From positions 1-42,578 of the forward strand of contig DASSHI010000047.1 in the NCBI GenBank assembly GCA_035693025.1: a stretch of 42,578 nucleotides of DNA, read 5' to 3'. Positions 1 to 5,944 of this stretch are shown piece after piece. The position numbers and the translations under genes are program-made. Every line of letters starts with the position of its first letter. Positions within the stretch are counted from its first letter, which is position 1. The notes under the pieces are model-generated. The model did no database searches and was not told the origin of the DNA. It worked only from the letters and a program-made list of their open reading frames with translations. Source of the stretch: VRUE01 sp035693025. GTDB taxonomy: Bacteria; Actinomycetota; Thermoleophilia; Solirubrobacterales; 70-9.

Positions 1-750
1 GGGCAGAACGGCCCGGCCCAGCGATGCCTTGGCGACCCCGGCGCCGAGCAGATCGGCGACCTCGACCACCTCGTCGGCCGCCTTCGCGGCGCCCTGGCCG
101 ATCAGCATGGCGACCTTCTTGCCCTCGTTGAGGACGTCCGCCGCCTTACGCAGCTCCTCTTCGTTGGGCAGCACCCGGGGCTGGGACCAGCCGACGCTGG
201 AGTAGACGGCTCCGTGCTCGCGCGGCGGTGAGGTGACCGCCTCCGACTCGGCCACGTCCTCGGGCACGATGATCACTGCGACGGTGCGGTTGGTGAGGGC
301 CACCTTGCAGGCACGGTAGACCAGGTGCCGGGCCTGCGACGGGTCCATGCAGACCTGGACGAAGTCGGCTGCGACGTCCTTGAAGAGCGTGTTGGCGTCG
401 ATCTCCTGCTGGAAGGCGGCGCCCAGAGACACCCGCTTCTGCTGGCCGACGATCGCGACCACCGGCTGGTGGTCGAGTTTCGCGTCATAGAGGCCGTTGA
501 GGAGATGAATCGCTCCGGGGCCCGAGGTCGCCAGGCAGACGCCCGCCTCGCCGGTGAACTTGGCATGGGCGCAGGCCATGAAAGCGGCCATCTCCTCATG
601 GCGGGTCTGGATGAATTCCGGCCGCGGCCCTTCGCGCTCGAAGGCCCCCATGATTCCGTTGATCCCGTCGCCCGGATAGCCGTAGATGCGCTGCACTCCC
701 CATTCGTCCGCAAGCCGTGCAAGCAGGAAGTCGCCGACCGTCTCGCTCAT
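1..750 (-). CDS. Thiamine-pyrophosphate-dependent enzyme (pyruvate oxidase/acetolactate-synthase-like), 3' part off window
   Basis: The minus-strand reading frame is open from ATG at 748-750 to the window edge (250 codons), so only the N-terminal half is present. It begins with the TPP enzyme PYR domain: a GYPGDGINGI loop near residue 24, then RHEEMAAF near residue 50, whose Glu is in the position of the catalytic Glu that activates TPP. TSGPGAIHLLNGLYDA and AIVGQQKRVSLGAAFQQEID follow, then the start of the central domain (NEGKKVAMLIGQGA). Family knowledge: such proteins decarboxylate pyruvate or related 2-oxo acids using TPP, often with FAD. The 'pyruvate oxidase/dehydrogenase (POX)' group is the closest by eye, but substrate cannot be set from this half. 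AAGGAGAG lies 8 nt before the ATG. A stress-type promoter (787-810) lies just upstream, overlapping the end of the preceding gene. Confidence 0.85.
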   Translation of the reverse strand, partial: MSETVGDFLLARLADEWGVQRIYGYPGDGINGIMGAFEREGPRPEFIQTRHEEMAAFMACAHAKFTGEAGVCLATSGPGAIHLLNGLYDAKLDHQPVVAIVGQQKRVSLGAAFQQEIDANTLFKDVAADFVQVCMDPSQARHLVYRACKVALTNRTVAVIIVPEDVAESEAVTSPPREHGAVYSSVGWSQPRVLPNEEELRKAADVLNEGKKVAMLIGQGAAKAADEVVEVADLLGAGVAKASLGRAVLP

Positions 751-786
751 TTGTCTCTCTCTCCTTCGTGTTGGTCGTGCCCCCCG

Positions 787-810
787 TACCCGAACTGGGA
801 AGGAGCTAAC
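787..810 (-). promoter_or_regulatory. SigB/SigF-type promoter for the TPP enzyme gene
   Basis: On the minus strand GTTA (807-810) is followed by 15 nt and GGGTA (787-791), close to the actinobacterial stress sigma consensus GTTT-N15-17-GGGTA. The start codon lies 37 nt downstream with a good ribosome-binding site between. The -35 box has one mismatch. Assignment rests on similarity to the other sites in this window. Confidence 0.5.
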
Positions 811-1900
811 GGTCCTCGAGGCGGAAGCGTTCGGCCTCCGACCGCCTCAGCTCGATGCCCAGGCCCGGCCGGCCGGAGTCGGGGCGAAGCTGCCCGTTCT
901 CCACCGAGAGGGCACCGGCGAAGAGCATCGACTCGATTCGCGCGTGATCGTGGAAGTACTCGACGTGAACGGCCCGCTCGATCGCGCAGCAGAGGTGCGC
1001 CGAGACCTGGGGGGAGCAGTGGGCCGAGAAGGGCAGGTTGTGAGCGCGGCAGATGCCGTCGGCGCGCAGCAGGTTGGTGATGCCGCCGCAGCGAGTGACG
1101 TCGGCCTGCAGCACGTCGACGCAGCCGGCGAGCCGTTCGAGTTCTGGCAGGTCCCAGGCGTACTCTCCGGCCGCCACCTCGATTCCGCTGGGAACGGCGT
1201 CACGCAGCCAGCGCAATCCGTCGGGGTCGTCCGAGGAGACGGGCTCCTCGAGATAGGAGACGCCGAACTCCGCATAGCGCTCTGCCCAGCGGGCGGCGCC
1301 GCGGCGGTCGAAGGCTCCGTTGGCGTCGACCATCAGCCGTACCCCGTCCCCGATCGCCTCCCGTGCCGCCGCGAGGCGATCCGGATCGCGCTCGGGCTCG
1401 CGCCCGACCTTGATCTTCACGGCTCGGCAGCCGCGCTCCACCCAACCGCGCAGCTGCTCGGTCAGCTCCGCGTTCGTATAGGAGGTGAAGCCGCCGCTGC
1501 CGTAGGCGGGAATCGCGTCCCGGAAGCGGCCCAGCGAGTCGGCCAAGGAGAGCTCGAGCAGCTTCGCCCGCAGGTCCCAAAGCGCGATGTCCACGGCGGA
1601 TATCGCCATCGCGCAGAGGCCCTGGCGCCCCATGTTGCGGACTTCGCGCTGCATCGCCGCCCAGGCCTGCGGAGGGGCCAGGGCCTCCATCCCCTCGACC
1701 ACGGGAAAGAGCGTAGAGCGCATCACCTCGGCTAGCGCCGGATGTCCGTAGGTGTAGCCGAGGCCGGTTCGGCCGGCCGCCGAGGCCTCGACGGTGACGA
1801 TCGTCGTCGAGTCCCAGGCGAGCGTCCCATCGGACTCGGGCCGGTCGGTGGGGACCGTGTAGGCGGTTGCGGCGAGGTGCTCTATGGGGGAATCGGCCAC
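806..1900 (-). CDS. Mandelate racemase/muconate lactonizing enzyme family protein (enolase superfamily)
   Basis: 364 residues, full length for the family. The C-terminal barrel shows the ordered catalytic set of the mandelate-racemase-like group: VKIKVGR (KxK, one Lys acting as base), VDANGAF (first metal Asp), YLEEPV (second metal Glu), AAGEYAW (third metal Glu), then QADVTRCGG and SAHCSPQ giving an Asp-His dyad. Such enzymes abstract the proton alpha to a carboxylate with Mg2+; here racemase or sugar-acid dehydratase chemistry is likely, but the substrate cannot be read. The start is GTG (1898-1900) with AGGA 7 nt upstream. A lone GGGTA -10-like box sits at 1911-1915 (minus strand) without a good -35. 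The next gene on this strand (TPP enzyme) begins 55 nt downstream, which might link the two in catabolism of an organic acid; that is inference. Confidence 0.85.
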   Translation of the reverse strand: MADSPIEHLAATAYTVPTDRPESDGTLAWDSTTIVTVEASAAGRTGLGYTYGHPALAEVMRSTLFPVVEGMEALAPPQAWAAMQREVRNMGRQGLCAMAISAVDIALWDLRAKLLELSLADSLGRFRDAIPAYGSGGFTSYTNAELTEQLRGWVERGCRAVKIKVGREPERDPDRLAAAREAIGDGVRLMVDANGAFDRRGAARWAERYAEFGVSYLEEPVSSDDPDGLRWLRDAVPSGIEVAAGEYAWDLPELERLAGCVDVLQADVTRCGGITNLLRADGICRAHNLPFSAHCSPQVSAHLCCAIERAVHVEYFHDHARIESMLFAGALSVENGQLRPDSGRPGLGIELRRSEAERFRLEDR

Positions 1901-1981
1901 GCGTTCGTCCTACCCGTGGCGAGCCGTCGCGACGCCTGGCGGGTTGCGTTTCGTCCGCGTACGGACAGGGGAGGAATGGGC

Positions 1982-3082
1982 ATGGTCCGTCCGGGGAGCG
2001 CTCGCGAGGAGCATCGATTTGGCGCTTCGGCGCCGCTTTCGCTGGGTGTCGAGGAGGAGCTCCTGTTGGTTGACGGGAGTGGCCAGCTGATCAGTGCCGC
2101 GGAGGACGTGCTCGAGAGCGTCGCCGGCACCTCGATCGGCGACCGGGTCTCGTCGGAGATATTCACCGAACAGATCGAGCTGAAGACGGGGGTCTGCCGC
2201 GATGCCGGGGAGGTCCTGGAGCAGCTGAGCGAGCTGCGCCGCGACGTCGGGTCGGCCGGGTTCGAGCTGCTGGCCTGCGGCCTGCACCCGACCGCCGCCG
2301 GAGGCGATGCGGTGCTGATCGCGAAGCCGCGCTACGAGGTCGTGCAGAAGGACCTCGGCAGCCTGTTGAGGACGCCGCCCTGTGGCCTGCACGTCCATGT
2401 CGGCGCGCCCGACGCCGAGGCGGCGGTCAAGCTCGCCAACGCCTTCCGCCTCTACCTGCCGGCGTTGCAGGCCCTGAGCGCCAACTCTCCCTTTCAGGAA
2501 GGGCGCGACTCCGGCCACGCCAGCGCCCGCACCCAGGTCGTGCGCAGCTATCCGCGCTTCCAGGTGCCGCGGGGCTTCCGCGACTATGCGGACTTCCTCG
2601 AGGTCGCCGATCAGCTCGTCGCCGCGGCCGGAGTCGACGACTACACCTACATCTGGTGGGACGTTCGCCCGCATCCCCGCCTCGGCACGGTGGAGGTGCG
2701 GGCGGTCGACGTAGCGACCGAGCCGCGGACCTCCGCCGCATTCGCCGCGCTGATCCAAGCGATCGCGGCCAAGGAGCTCGACCGCCCCAGCGAACCGGAC
2801 CTGCACCGCGAGGCCCTCGAGGAGTCCTACTTCCAGGCCGCGAGTCACGGCCTCGACGCCGAGATCCTGTTCGAGAGCACGCGGCCGACTCCCGCGCCCG
2901 AGGCGGTCTCGCGCATCCTCGAGCAGGTCCGCCCCTATGCGCGCGAGCTTTACTCTGCGGACGCTCTCGACGAGGTCGAGCGCATCTTGCGCGAGGGCAA
3001 CGGCGCCGAAGAGCAGCGGCGATTGGAGAGCCAAATCGGCCTCGACGGCCTGCTCGCGAGGCTGATCGAGCGCAGTCGCTGA
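1982..3082 (+). CDS. Carboxylate-amine ligase, YbdK/glutamate-cysteine ligase 2 family
   Basis: 366 residues from the chosen ATG, the usual length of YbdK-type ligases (about 370). Motifs: LGVEEELLLVD near the N-terminus (family hallmark), FTEQIELKTGVC, GLHVHVGAPD, LPALQALSANSPF and WWDVRPHPRLGTVEVRAVD. The family belongs to the glutamine synthetase/GCS fold and makes amide bonds between a carboxylate and an amine with ATP; E. coli YbdK has weak gamma-glutamylcysteine ligase activity. The frame stays open upstream to 1742, but that part is antisense to the divergent enolase-family gene and has no family similarity. GGGGAGG at 1968-1974 is spaced 7 nt from ATG 1982 (another ATG at 1976 is too close). 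Role in low-molecular-weight thiol synthesis is possible, not shown. Confidence 0.87.
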   Translation: MVRPGSAREEHRFGASAPLSLGVEEELLLVDGSGQLISAAEDVLESVAGTSIGDRVSSEIFTEQIELKTGVCRDAGEVLEQLSELRRDVGSAGFELLACGLHPTAAGGDAVLIAKPRYEVVQKDLGSLLRTPPCGLHVHVGAPDAEAAVKLANAFRLYLPALQALSANSPFQEGRDSGHASARTQVVRSYPRFQVPRGFRDYADFLEVADQLVAAAGVDDYTYIWWDVRPHPRLGTVEVRAVDVATEPRTSAAFAALIQAIAAKELDRPSEPDLHREALEESYFQAASHGLDAEILFESTRPTPAPEAVSRILEQVRPYARELYSADALDEVERILREGNGAEEQRRLESQIGLDGLLARLIERSR

Positions 3083-3089
3083 GTCGGGG

Positions 3090-3317
3090 TCAGCCCAGCC
3101 GCTTGGCCAGCATCTCCTTGCCCTGCTCTGCGCCTTTGCGGCTCGTCTCCTGGGCGCGCCGGAAGAAGTCGGCCAGCTCGGAGTCGTCCTCGCGCTCGGC
3201 GTCCTCGATGTAGGTGTCGAGTCGCAGAACGTTGCTCAGGCATTGCTCGGTGAACCAGATCACGTTGTAGTCCTTGTCCTTGGTGCCGGTGACCTGGCCG
3301 GTCTCTTGCGATCCCAT
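3090..3317 (-). CDS. Small conserved helical protein of unknown function
   Basis: 75 residues, charged and predicted mostly helical, with no membrane segment or signal peptide. It ends in ADFFRRAQETSRKGAEQGKEMLAKRLG and has one Cys. I do not recognise a characterised family. The gene looks real: AGGAGG precedes the ATG by 6 nt and a perfect stress-type promoter (3353-3376) lies just above that. Its 3' end faces the end of the carboxylate-amine ligase gene with only 7 nt between. The promoter suggests a role in general stress, which is inference. Confidence 0.7.
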   Translation of the reverse strand: MGSQETGQVTGTKDKDYNVIWFTEQCLSNVLRLDTYIEDAEREDDSELADFFRRAQETSRKGAEQGKEMLAKRLG

Positions 3318-3352
3318 TTCTTGCCTCCTGGTTTAGGGGTGTCCCGCCGAGC

Positions 3353-3376
3353 TACCCCGCAGGTAGGCGGGCAAAC
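3353..3376 (-). promoter_or_regulatory. SigB/SigF-type promoter (GTTT-N15-GGGTA)
   Basis: On the minus strand GTTT (3373-3376), 15 nt, GGGTA (3353-3357): an exact match to the actinobacterial stress sigma consensus. It sits 36 nt before the ATG of the 75-residue protein, leaving room for a roughly 29-nt leader that carries AGGAGG. Confidence 0.7.
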
Positions 3377-3378
3377 TG

Positions 3379-4191
3379 TCAGCTGACCAGGAGCACCAGG
3401 ATCACGACGACCGCGAGCGGAGTGCCGACCAGCGAGAGGTAGCGGAAGAGCTTGGCGAAGCCGCCCCGGTAGCGAACGCTCTCCATCAGGGTCAGGCCGA
3501 CGACATGCGCCATGTTGATCAGCGCGATCCCGATCGCGATCAGGATCGCCGCGGCGGCACGGCCGCTCACTTCGCCGTTGTCGACAGCGACCGCACCGGC
3601 GAGGATGGCGGCGACGATCGTGCCGAAGATGCCCGCGACCATGCCGCCGAAGTCGGCGCGCGAGAGCCCGGGCAGGTAGCTGGAGCCGATTTCGTGGCCC
3701 TCGGCGGGGTCCTTGGTCCCGGGCCCTACGGCCTCGACGTCGACGACGTGCTCGGTGCCGTCTCGGTCGCTGTGCAGAACCACCATCCGGAGTGGGGGGT
3801 CGAGCCCGGCTCTGGCCTTTTCCAGCAGACCTTCCTCGAACCAGCGCGCCTGCGCCTGCTCGTGCTCGAAGATCACTATCTCGTCCGCGGGCGACTTCAG
3901 CAGAGCGTCTCGCGCCGCCTGGATCGGGTCGGGATCGCCCACCTCGCCGCCGGCTTCGATGCCGCTCGCCCGCAGCTCCTCGAGCACGCGTCCGAGCCGT
4001 GCCTCGGCTTCGCGCTTGGGCTCGTCGATATCGCCCAGGGTGTGCCGGAAGGCGTTCGCCTCGACTGCCGGGGCGATCACCCGCAAGTCCAACCCGTCGT
4101 CGCGCTCGGCCTCGCCGTCGGCGCGAATCTCGTCCAATGACTCCGGGCCGAGCGGGTCAGCGGTGACTATCGCCAGCAGGCGGTGCGTCAT
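3379..4191 (-). CDS. Two-part protein: USP-like cytoplasmic domain plus C-terminal membrane segments
   Basis: 270 residues from ATG 4189-4191 (MTHRLLAIVTADPLG…). The frame is open 15 codons further up, but that overlaps the upstream gene's coding end, whereas the chosen ATG begins 7 nt after its stop. Residues 1-150 have an alternating strand/helix pattern (LLAIVTADP, LRVIAPA, DEIVIFEHEQ, LRMVVLHSD) like universal stress protein or Rossmann-type folds. Residues about 185-270 contain three hydrophobic segments (GGMVAGIFGTIVAAILAGAVAV; AAAAILIAIGIALINMAHVVGL; YLSLVGTPLAVVVILVLLV). No catalytic motif is seen. It is second in a two-gene unit with the acidic protein and shares its promoter at 4521-4544. 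Function unknown; membrane-anchored stress sensing is one guess. Confidence 0.72.
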   Translation of the reverse strand: MTHRLLAIVTADPLGPESLDEIRADGEAERDDGLDLRVIAPAVEANAFRHTLGDIDEPKREAEARLGRVLEELRASGIEAGGEVGDPDPIQAARDALLKSPADEIVIFEHEQAQARWFEEGLLEKARAGLDPPLRMVVLHSDRDGTEHVVDVEAVGPGTKDPAEGHEIGSSYLPGLSRADFGGMVAGIFGTIVAAILAGAVAVDNGEVSGRAAAAILIAIGIALINMAHVVGLTLMESVRYRGGFAKLFRYLSLVGTPLAVVVILVLLVS

Positions 4192-4198
4192 CCCGGCT

Positions 4199-4510
4199 TC
4201 ATTCGTCTTTGGAGGTCGGCTCGTCGGCCTCGCCATAGGCGGCCTCGGTCGGCTCCTCGGGCGGTGGCGGCACGTTGTCCGGAAAGCGGCGCTGATCGCC
4301 GTGGCCGGCGATGTCCTCCAGGTCGCGCTCGGCCAGCTCGAAGCCCTCGGCCTCGCCCTCGCCCGCCTCGATCAACGGCTGCTCGGCGGGGTCATCGGAA
4401 TCCGGGGGCACTTTCCCGCCGATGTCTGCGGCTTCCGCTGCGGCCGCCTCGGCCTCTTCCGCGGCGAGCGCTTCCTCCTCTCGCTCTCGCTGTTCCTCAT
4501 TCGATCCCAT
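4199..4510 (-). CDS. Very acidic small protein, unknown function
   Basis: 103 residues, dominated by Glu, Ala and Asp; the first 30 residues are a Glu/Ala-rich run likely to be helical (EEQREREEEALAAEEAEAAA), and the rest is Pro/Glu-rich and probably disordered. No membrane segment, no recognised domain. The ATG (4508-4510) lies only 10 nt after the GGGTA box of a stress-type promoter, so the transcript would be leaderless or nearly so. It precedes the USP-like membrane protein by 7 nt on the same strand, suggesting one transcript. Confidence 0.62.
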   Translation of the reverse strand: MGSNEEQREREEEALAAEEAEAAAAEAADIGGKVPPDSDDPAEQPLIEAGEGEAEGFELAERDLEDIAGHGDQRRFPDNVPPPPEEPTEAAYGEADEPTSKDE

Positions 4511-4520
4511 GGCGCTCGCT

Positions 4521-4544
4521 TACCCTGCGGGGGCGACGGGAAAC
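4521..4544 (-). promoter_or_regulatory. SigB/SigF-type promoter, minus strand arm of a divergent pair
   Basis: Minus-strand GTTT (4541-4544), 15 nt, GGGTA (4521-4525), exact consensus. It fires towards the acidic protein whose ATG is 10 nt beyond the -10 box. The -35 box lies inside the palindrome ACGGGA-AACG-TCCCGT (4536-4551), which also holds the -35 of the opposite promoter. Confidence 0.7.
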
Positions 4545-4549
4545 GTCCC

Positions 4550-4573
4550 GTTTGGCCGCGCCCGGCATGGGTA
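4550..4573 (+). promoter_or_regulatory. SigB/SigF-type promoter, plus strand arm of a divergent pair
   Basis: GTTT (4550-4553), 15 nt, GGGTA (4569-4573), exact consensus. It faces away from the 4521-4544 promoter, and the two -35 boxes are only 5 nt apart within a short palindrome. It would drive the helical-bundle gene whose ATG at 4615 has an ideal GAGGAGG site. Confidence 0.72.
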
Positions 4574-4614
4574 CGAGAACTCGACGACCGGCGACCCGAA
4601 CGAGGAGGAATGAG

Positions 4615-4737
4615 ATGGCGGAGCTGACGACTCTCGAGGAGAAGCTGGCGGAGGTCTTGGGCCTCGCTCAGGCCGCACAGGGCGCCACCGAAAAGGTCGA
4701 GGAATGGTCGAGGACGAGGAAATCGTCACCACCCTGA
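4615..4737 (+). pseudogene. N-terminal part of the helical-bundle protein, separated from the rest by a frameshift
   Basis: A perfect GAGGAGGA ribosome-binding site precedes ATG 4615. The frame codes for MAELTTLEEKLAEVLGLAQA… and about 30 residues of plausible helix, then turns to low-quality sequence (WSRTRKSSPP) and stops at 4737. The next frame carries on the helical protein from 4704 with no ribosome-binding site of its own. One extra A in the short run GGAATGG near 4700 would join the two into a single protein of about 162 residues. Either a real frameshift, a programmed slip, or a base-call/assembly error. Confidence 0.6.
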
Positions 4738-5102
4738 GGCGGATGCGCGAGGAGGCCGAGGAAACCGAGCAACGCTGCATCGAGGTTGCCGACGGCCGTG
4801 ACGGCAAGAAGACCGCGATCATCGAAAAAGCCCAGGAGACGAAAGGCGAGGCGACCGACATGATGTCGACCTACCTCGGCGGCGACTCCGACGGGCTGGA
4901 TGGGTTCGAGTTCCTGACGATGGCCGAGGCCGGGGAGGTCGGGCACTGGGAGGTCCTCGGCAAGTTGAACGAGACCGCGAACGAGAGCGAGGTCTCGGAG
5001 CTGGTCGAATGGGCACTGCCGATCCAGGAACGTCATTTCGAAAACGCCAAGGACGGGTCGCTCAAGCTGGCCGGCGAGAAGGACCCATACGAGGAGTCCT
5101 AG
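4704..5102 (+). CDS. Ferritin-like/DUF892-like helical-bundle stress protein, C-terminal part of a frameshifted gene
   Basis: 132 residues, almost wholly helical and charged: LRRMREEAEETEQRCIEVA, KKTAIIEKAQETKGEATDMM, LDGFEFLTMAEAGEVGHWEVLGKL, VSELVEWALPIQERHFENA. The pattern of four long helices with spaced Glu and His resembles four-helix ferritin-like (DUF892/YciF) bundles, such as those fused to the SDR at 5945, but a family assignment is tentative. The ATG at 4704 is probably internal: the natural start is ATG 4615 in another frame. If the frameshift is real the product may be made at low level or not at all. Driven by the stress-type promoter at 4550-4573. Confidence 0.65.
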   Translation: MVEDEEIVTTLRRMREEAEETEQRCIEVADGRDGKKTAIIEKAQETKGEATDMMSTYLGGDSDGLDGFEFLTMAEAGEVGHWEVLGKLNETANESEVSELVEWALPIQERHFENAKDGSLKLAGEKDPYEES

Positions 5103-5306
5103 CCTCTCGAGGGGCGGGGCTCGGGTCCGTTTCCGTGAGACCTGCCCGGCCTGCCTCGGCGACGGGCACATCGACCACACTCGGCGAGCCGGCATCGCGG
5201 TCTTCCCGGCCCGCGAGGGTCTCTACCTGCGATCCGCGAACGCTGAACCGTCGGTATCGCCCTCTCTGTTCGCGTCGATTTCCCCTTCCTCGGGTAGACC
5301 GAGGGC

Positions 5307-5705
5307 ATGGCCAGCGCGGACGCGACAGTTGCGGTCGACGGCGCCCTCGAGTGGCGCGACGACGATGGCGAGCTGCACAGGATCGGAGGCCCGGCGCGGG
5401 TGTTTCCCAGCGGGCGGGAGGAATGGTTTCGCCACGGTCGCCTGCATCGCAGCGACGGCCCGGCGGTGATCCACGCCAACGGCTCGGTCAAGTACTACGT
5501 GGACGGCGTCCGCCACCGCGAGGGCGCTCCCGCGTGCGTCTACGTCAACGGGACCGAGAAGTGGTACCGCGAAGGCAAGCGCCATCGCGCCGACGGGCCG
5601 GCGGCGATCTACCCCGATGGGCGCCGGGTCTGGTTTTGCGAAGGCGAGAAGATCCGCGAAGAGCGCAGGGCCCCCCGGGCCTCCTCCGCCGAGGCGCCGA
5701 AGTGA
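5307..5705 (+). CDS. Repeat protein with four MORN-like 'HRxDGPA…G…W' units
   Basis: 132 residues. Four tandem units of about 23-24 residues follow the scheme [L/R]HRxDGPAxIxxxGxxxWxxxGxx: unit 1 ELHRIGGPARVFPSG, unit 2 LHRSDGPAVIHANG, unit 3 HREGAPACVYVNG, unit 4 HRADGPAAIYPDG, each ending in an aromatic-rich strand (EEWFRHGR, VKYYVDGV, EKWYREGK, RVWFCEGE). This predicts a repetitive beta-hairpin sheet. Similar repeats occur in phage and other proteins of unknown function; they resemble MORN repeats but are not the classical motif. The N-terminus is short and the C-terminal 20 residues are basic and probably disordered. A GGGTA box at 5292-5296 lies just before the ATG, but no matching -35 at the usual distance. 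Confidence 0.72.
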   Translation: MASADATVAVDGALEWRDDDGELHRIGGPARVFPSGREEWFRHGRLHRSDGPAVIHANGSVKYYVDGVRHREGAPACVYVNGTEKWYREGKRHRADGPAAIYPDGRRVWFCEGEKIREERRAPRASSAEAPK

Positions 5706-5719
5706 GTGAGCGGGCCCGC

Positions 5720-5744
5720 GTTTGGACGGCCCCTTCCGGGGTAT
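5720..5744 (+). promoter_or_regulatory. SigB/SigF-type promoter (GTTT-N15-GGGTAT)
   Basis: GTTT (5720-5723), 15 nt, GGGTAT (5739-5744), exact consensus. It would start near 5751 and drive the candidate small gene at 5776 and the SDR-DUF892 fusion at 5945. Confidence 0.72.
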
Positions 5745-5775
5745 CTCGTAGCCATGCGGCGGCAGGTAGGAGCAA

Positions 5776-5883
5776 ATGGCGAGATCTCAGCTCGGCGGGC
5801 CGCGCCCTCGTTGGCGCGTACCGTGCAGGCGCTGCGGACGATTCGCGGCCGGCGCGCGTCGAGTCGACCTGAGGCACGAGTGA
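5776..5883 (+). CDS. Candidate 35-residue basic CxxC peptide
   Basis: ATG 5776 follows TAGGAG by 3 nt and sits about 25 nt after the predicted start site of a strong stress-type promoter. The 35-residue product is Arg-rich and holds CRRCG in the middle, a zinc-knuckle-like pair. It is too short for most gene callers. Against it: a single CxxC, no homologue known to me, and Arg-rich frames are common in high-GC DNA. It could instead be the untranslated leader of the 5945 gene, whose ATG lies 61 nt after this stop. Confidence 0.3.
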   Translation: MARSQLGGPRPRWRVPCRRCGRFAAGARRVDLRHE

Positions 5884-5944
5884 TCGCGCTGCGCCGCCGC
5901 AGGGGAATGACTCACCACCTGGCTTAGCGGGTAGTGACGCAGAG

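Noticed and set aside
325..1735. Plus-strand open frames opposite the TPP and enolase-family genes (including 686-1735)
   Set aside because: They are antisense shadows typical of high-GC coding DNA: Arg/Pro/Gly-rich, without family motifs, while the minus-strand frames have complete catalytic signatures.
5102..5306. Open stretch holding CPACLGDGHIDH, a zinc-ribbon-like CxxC…HxxH piece
   Set aside because: No start codon in frame within the gap, frame continues into the repeat gene out of phase, and no ribosome-binding site. It could be a gene remnant, but the evidence is too thin.
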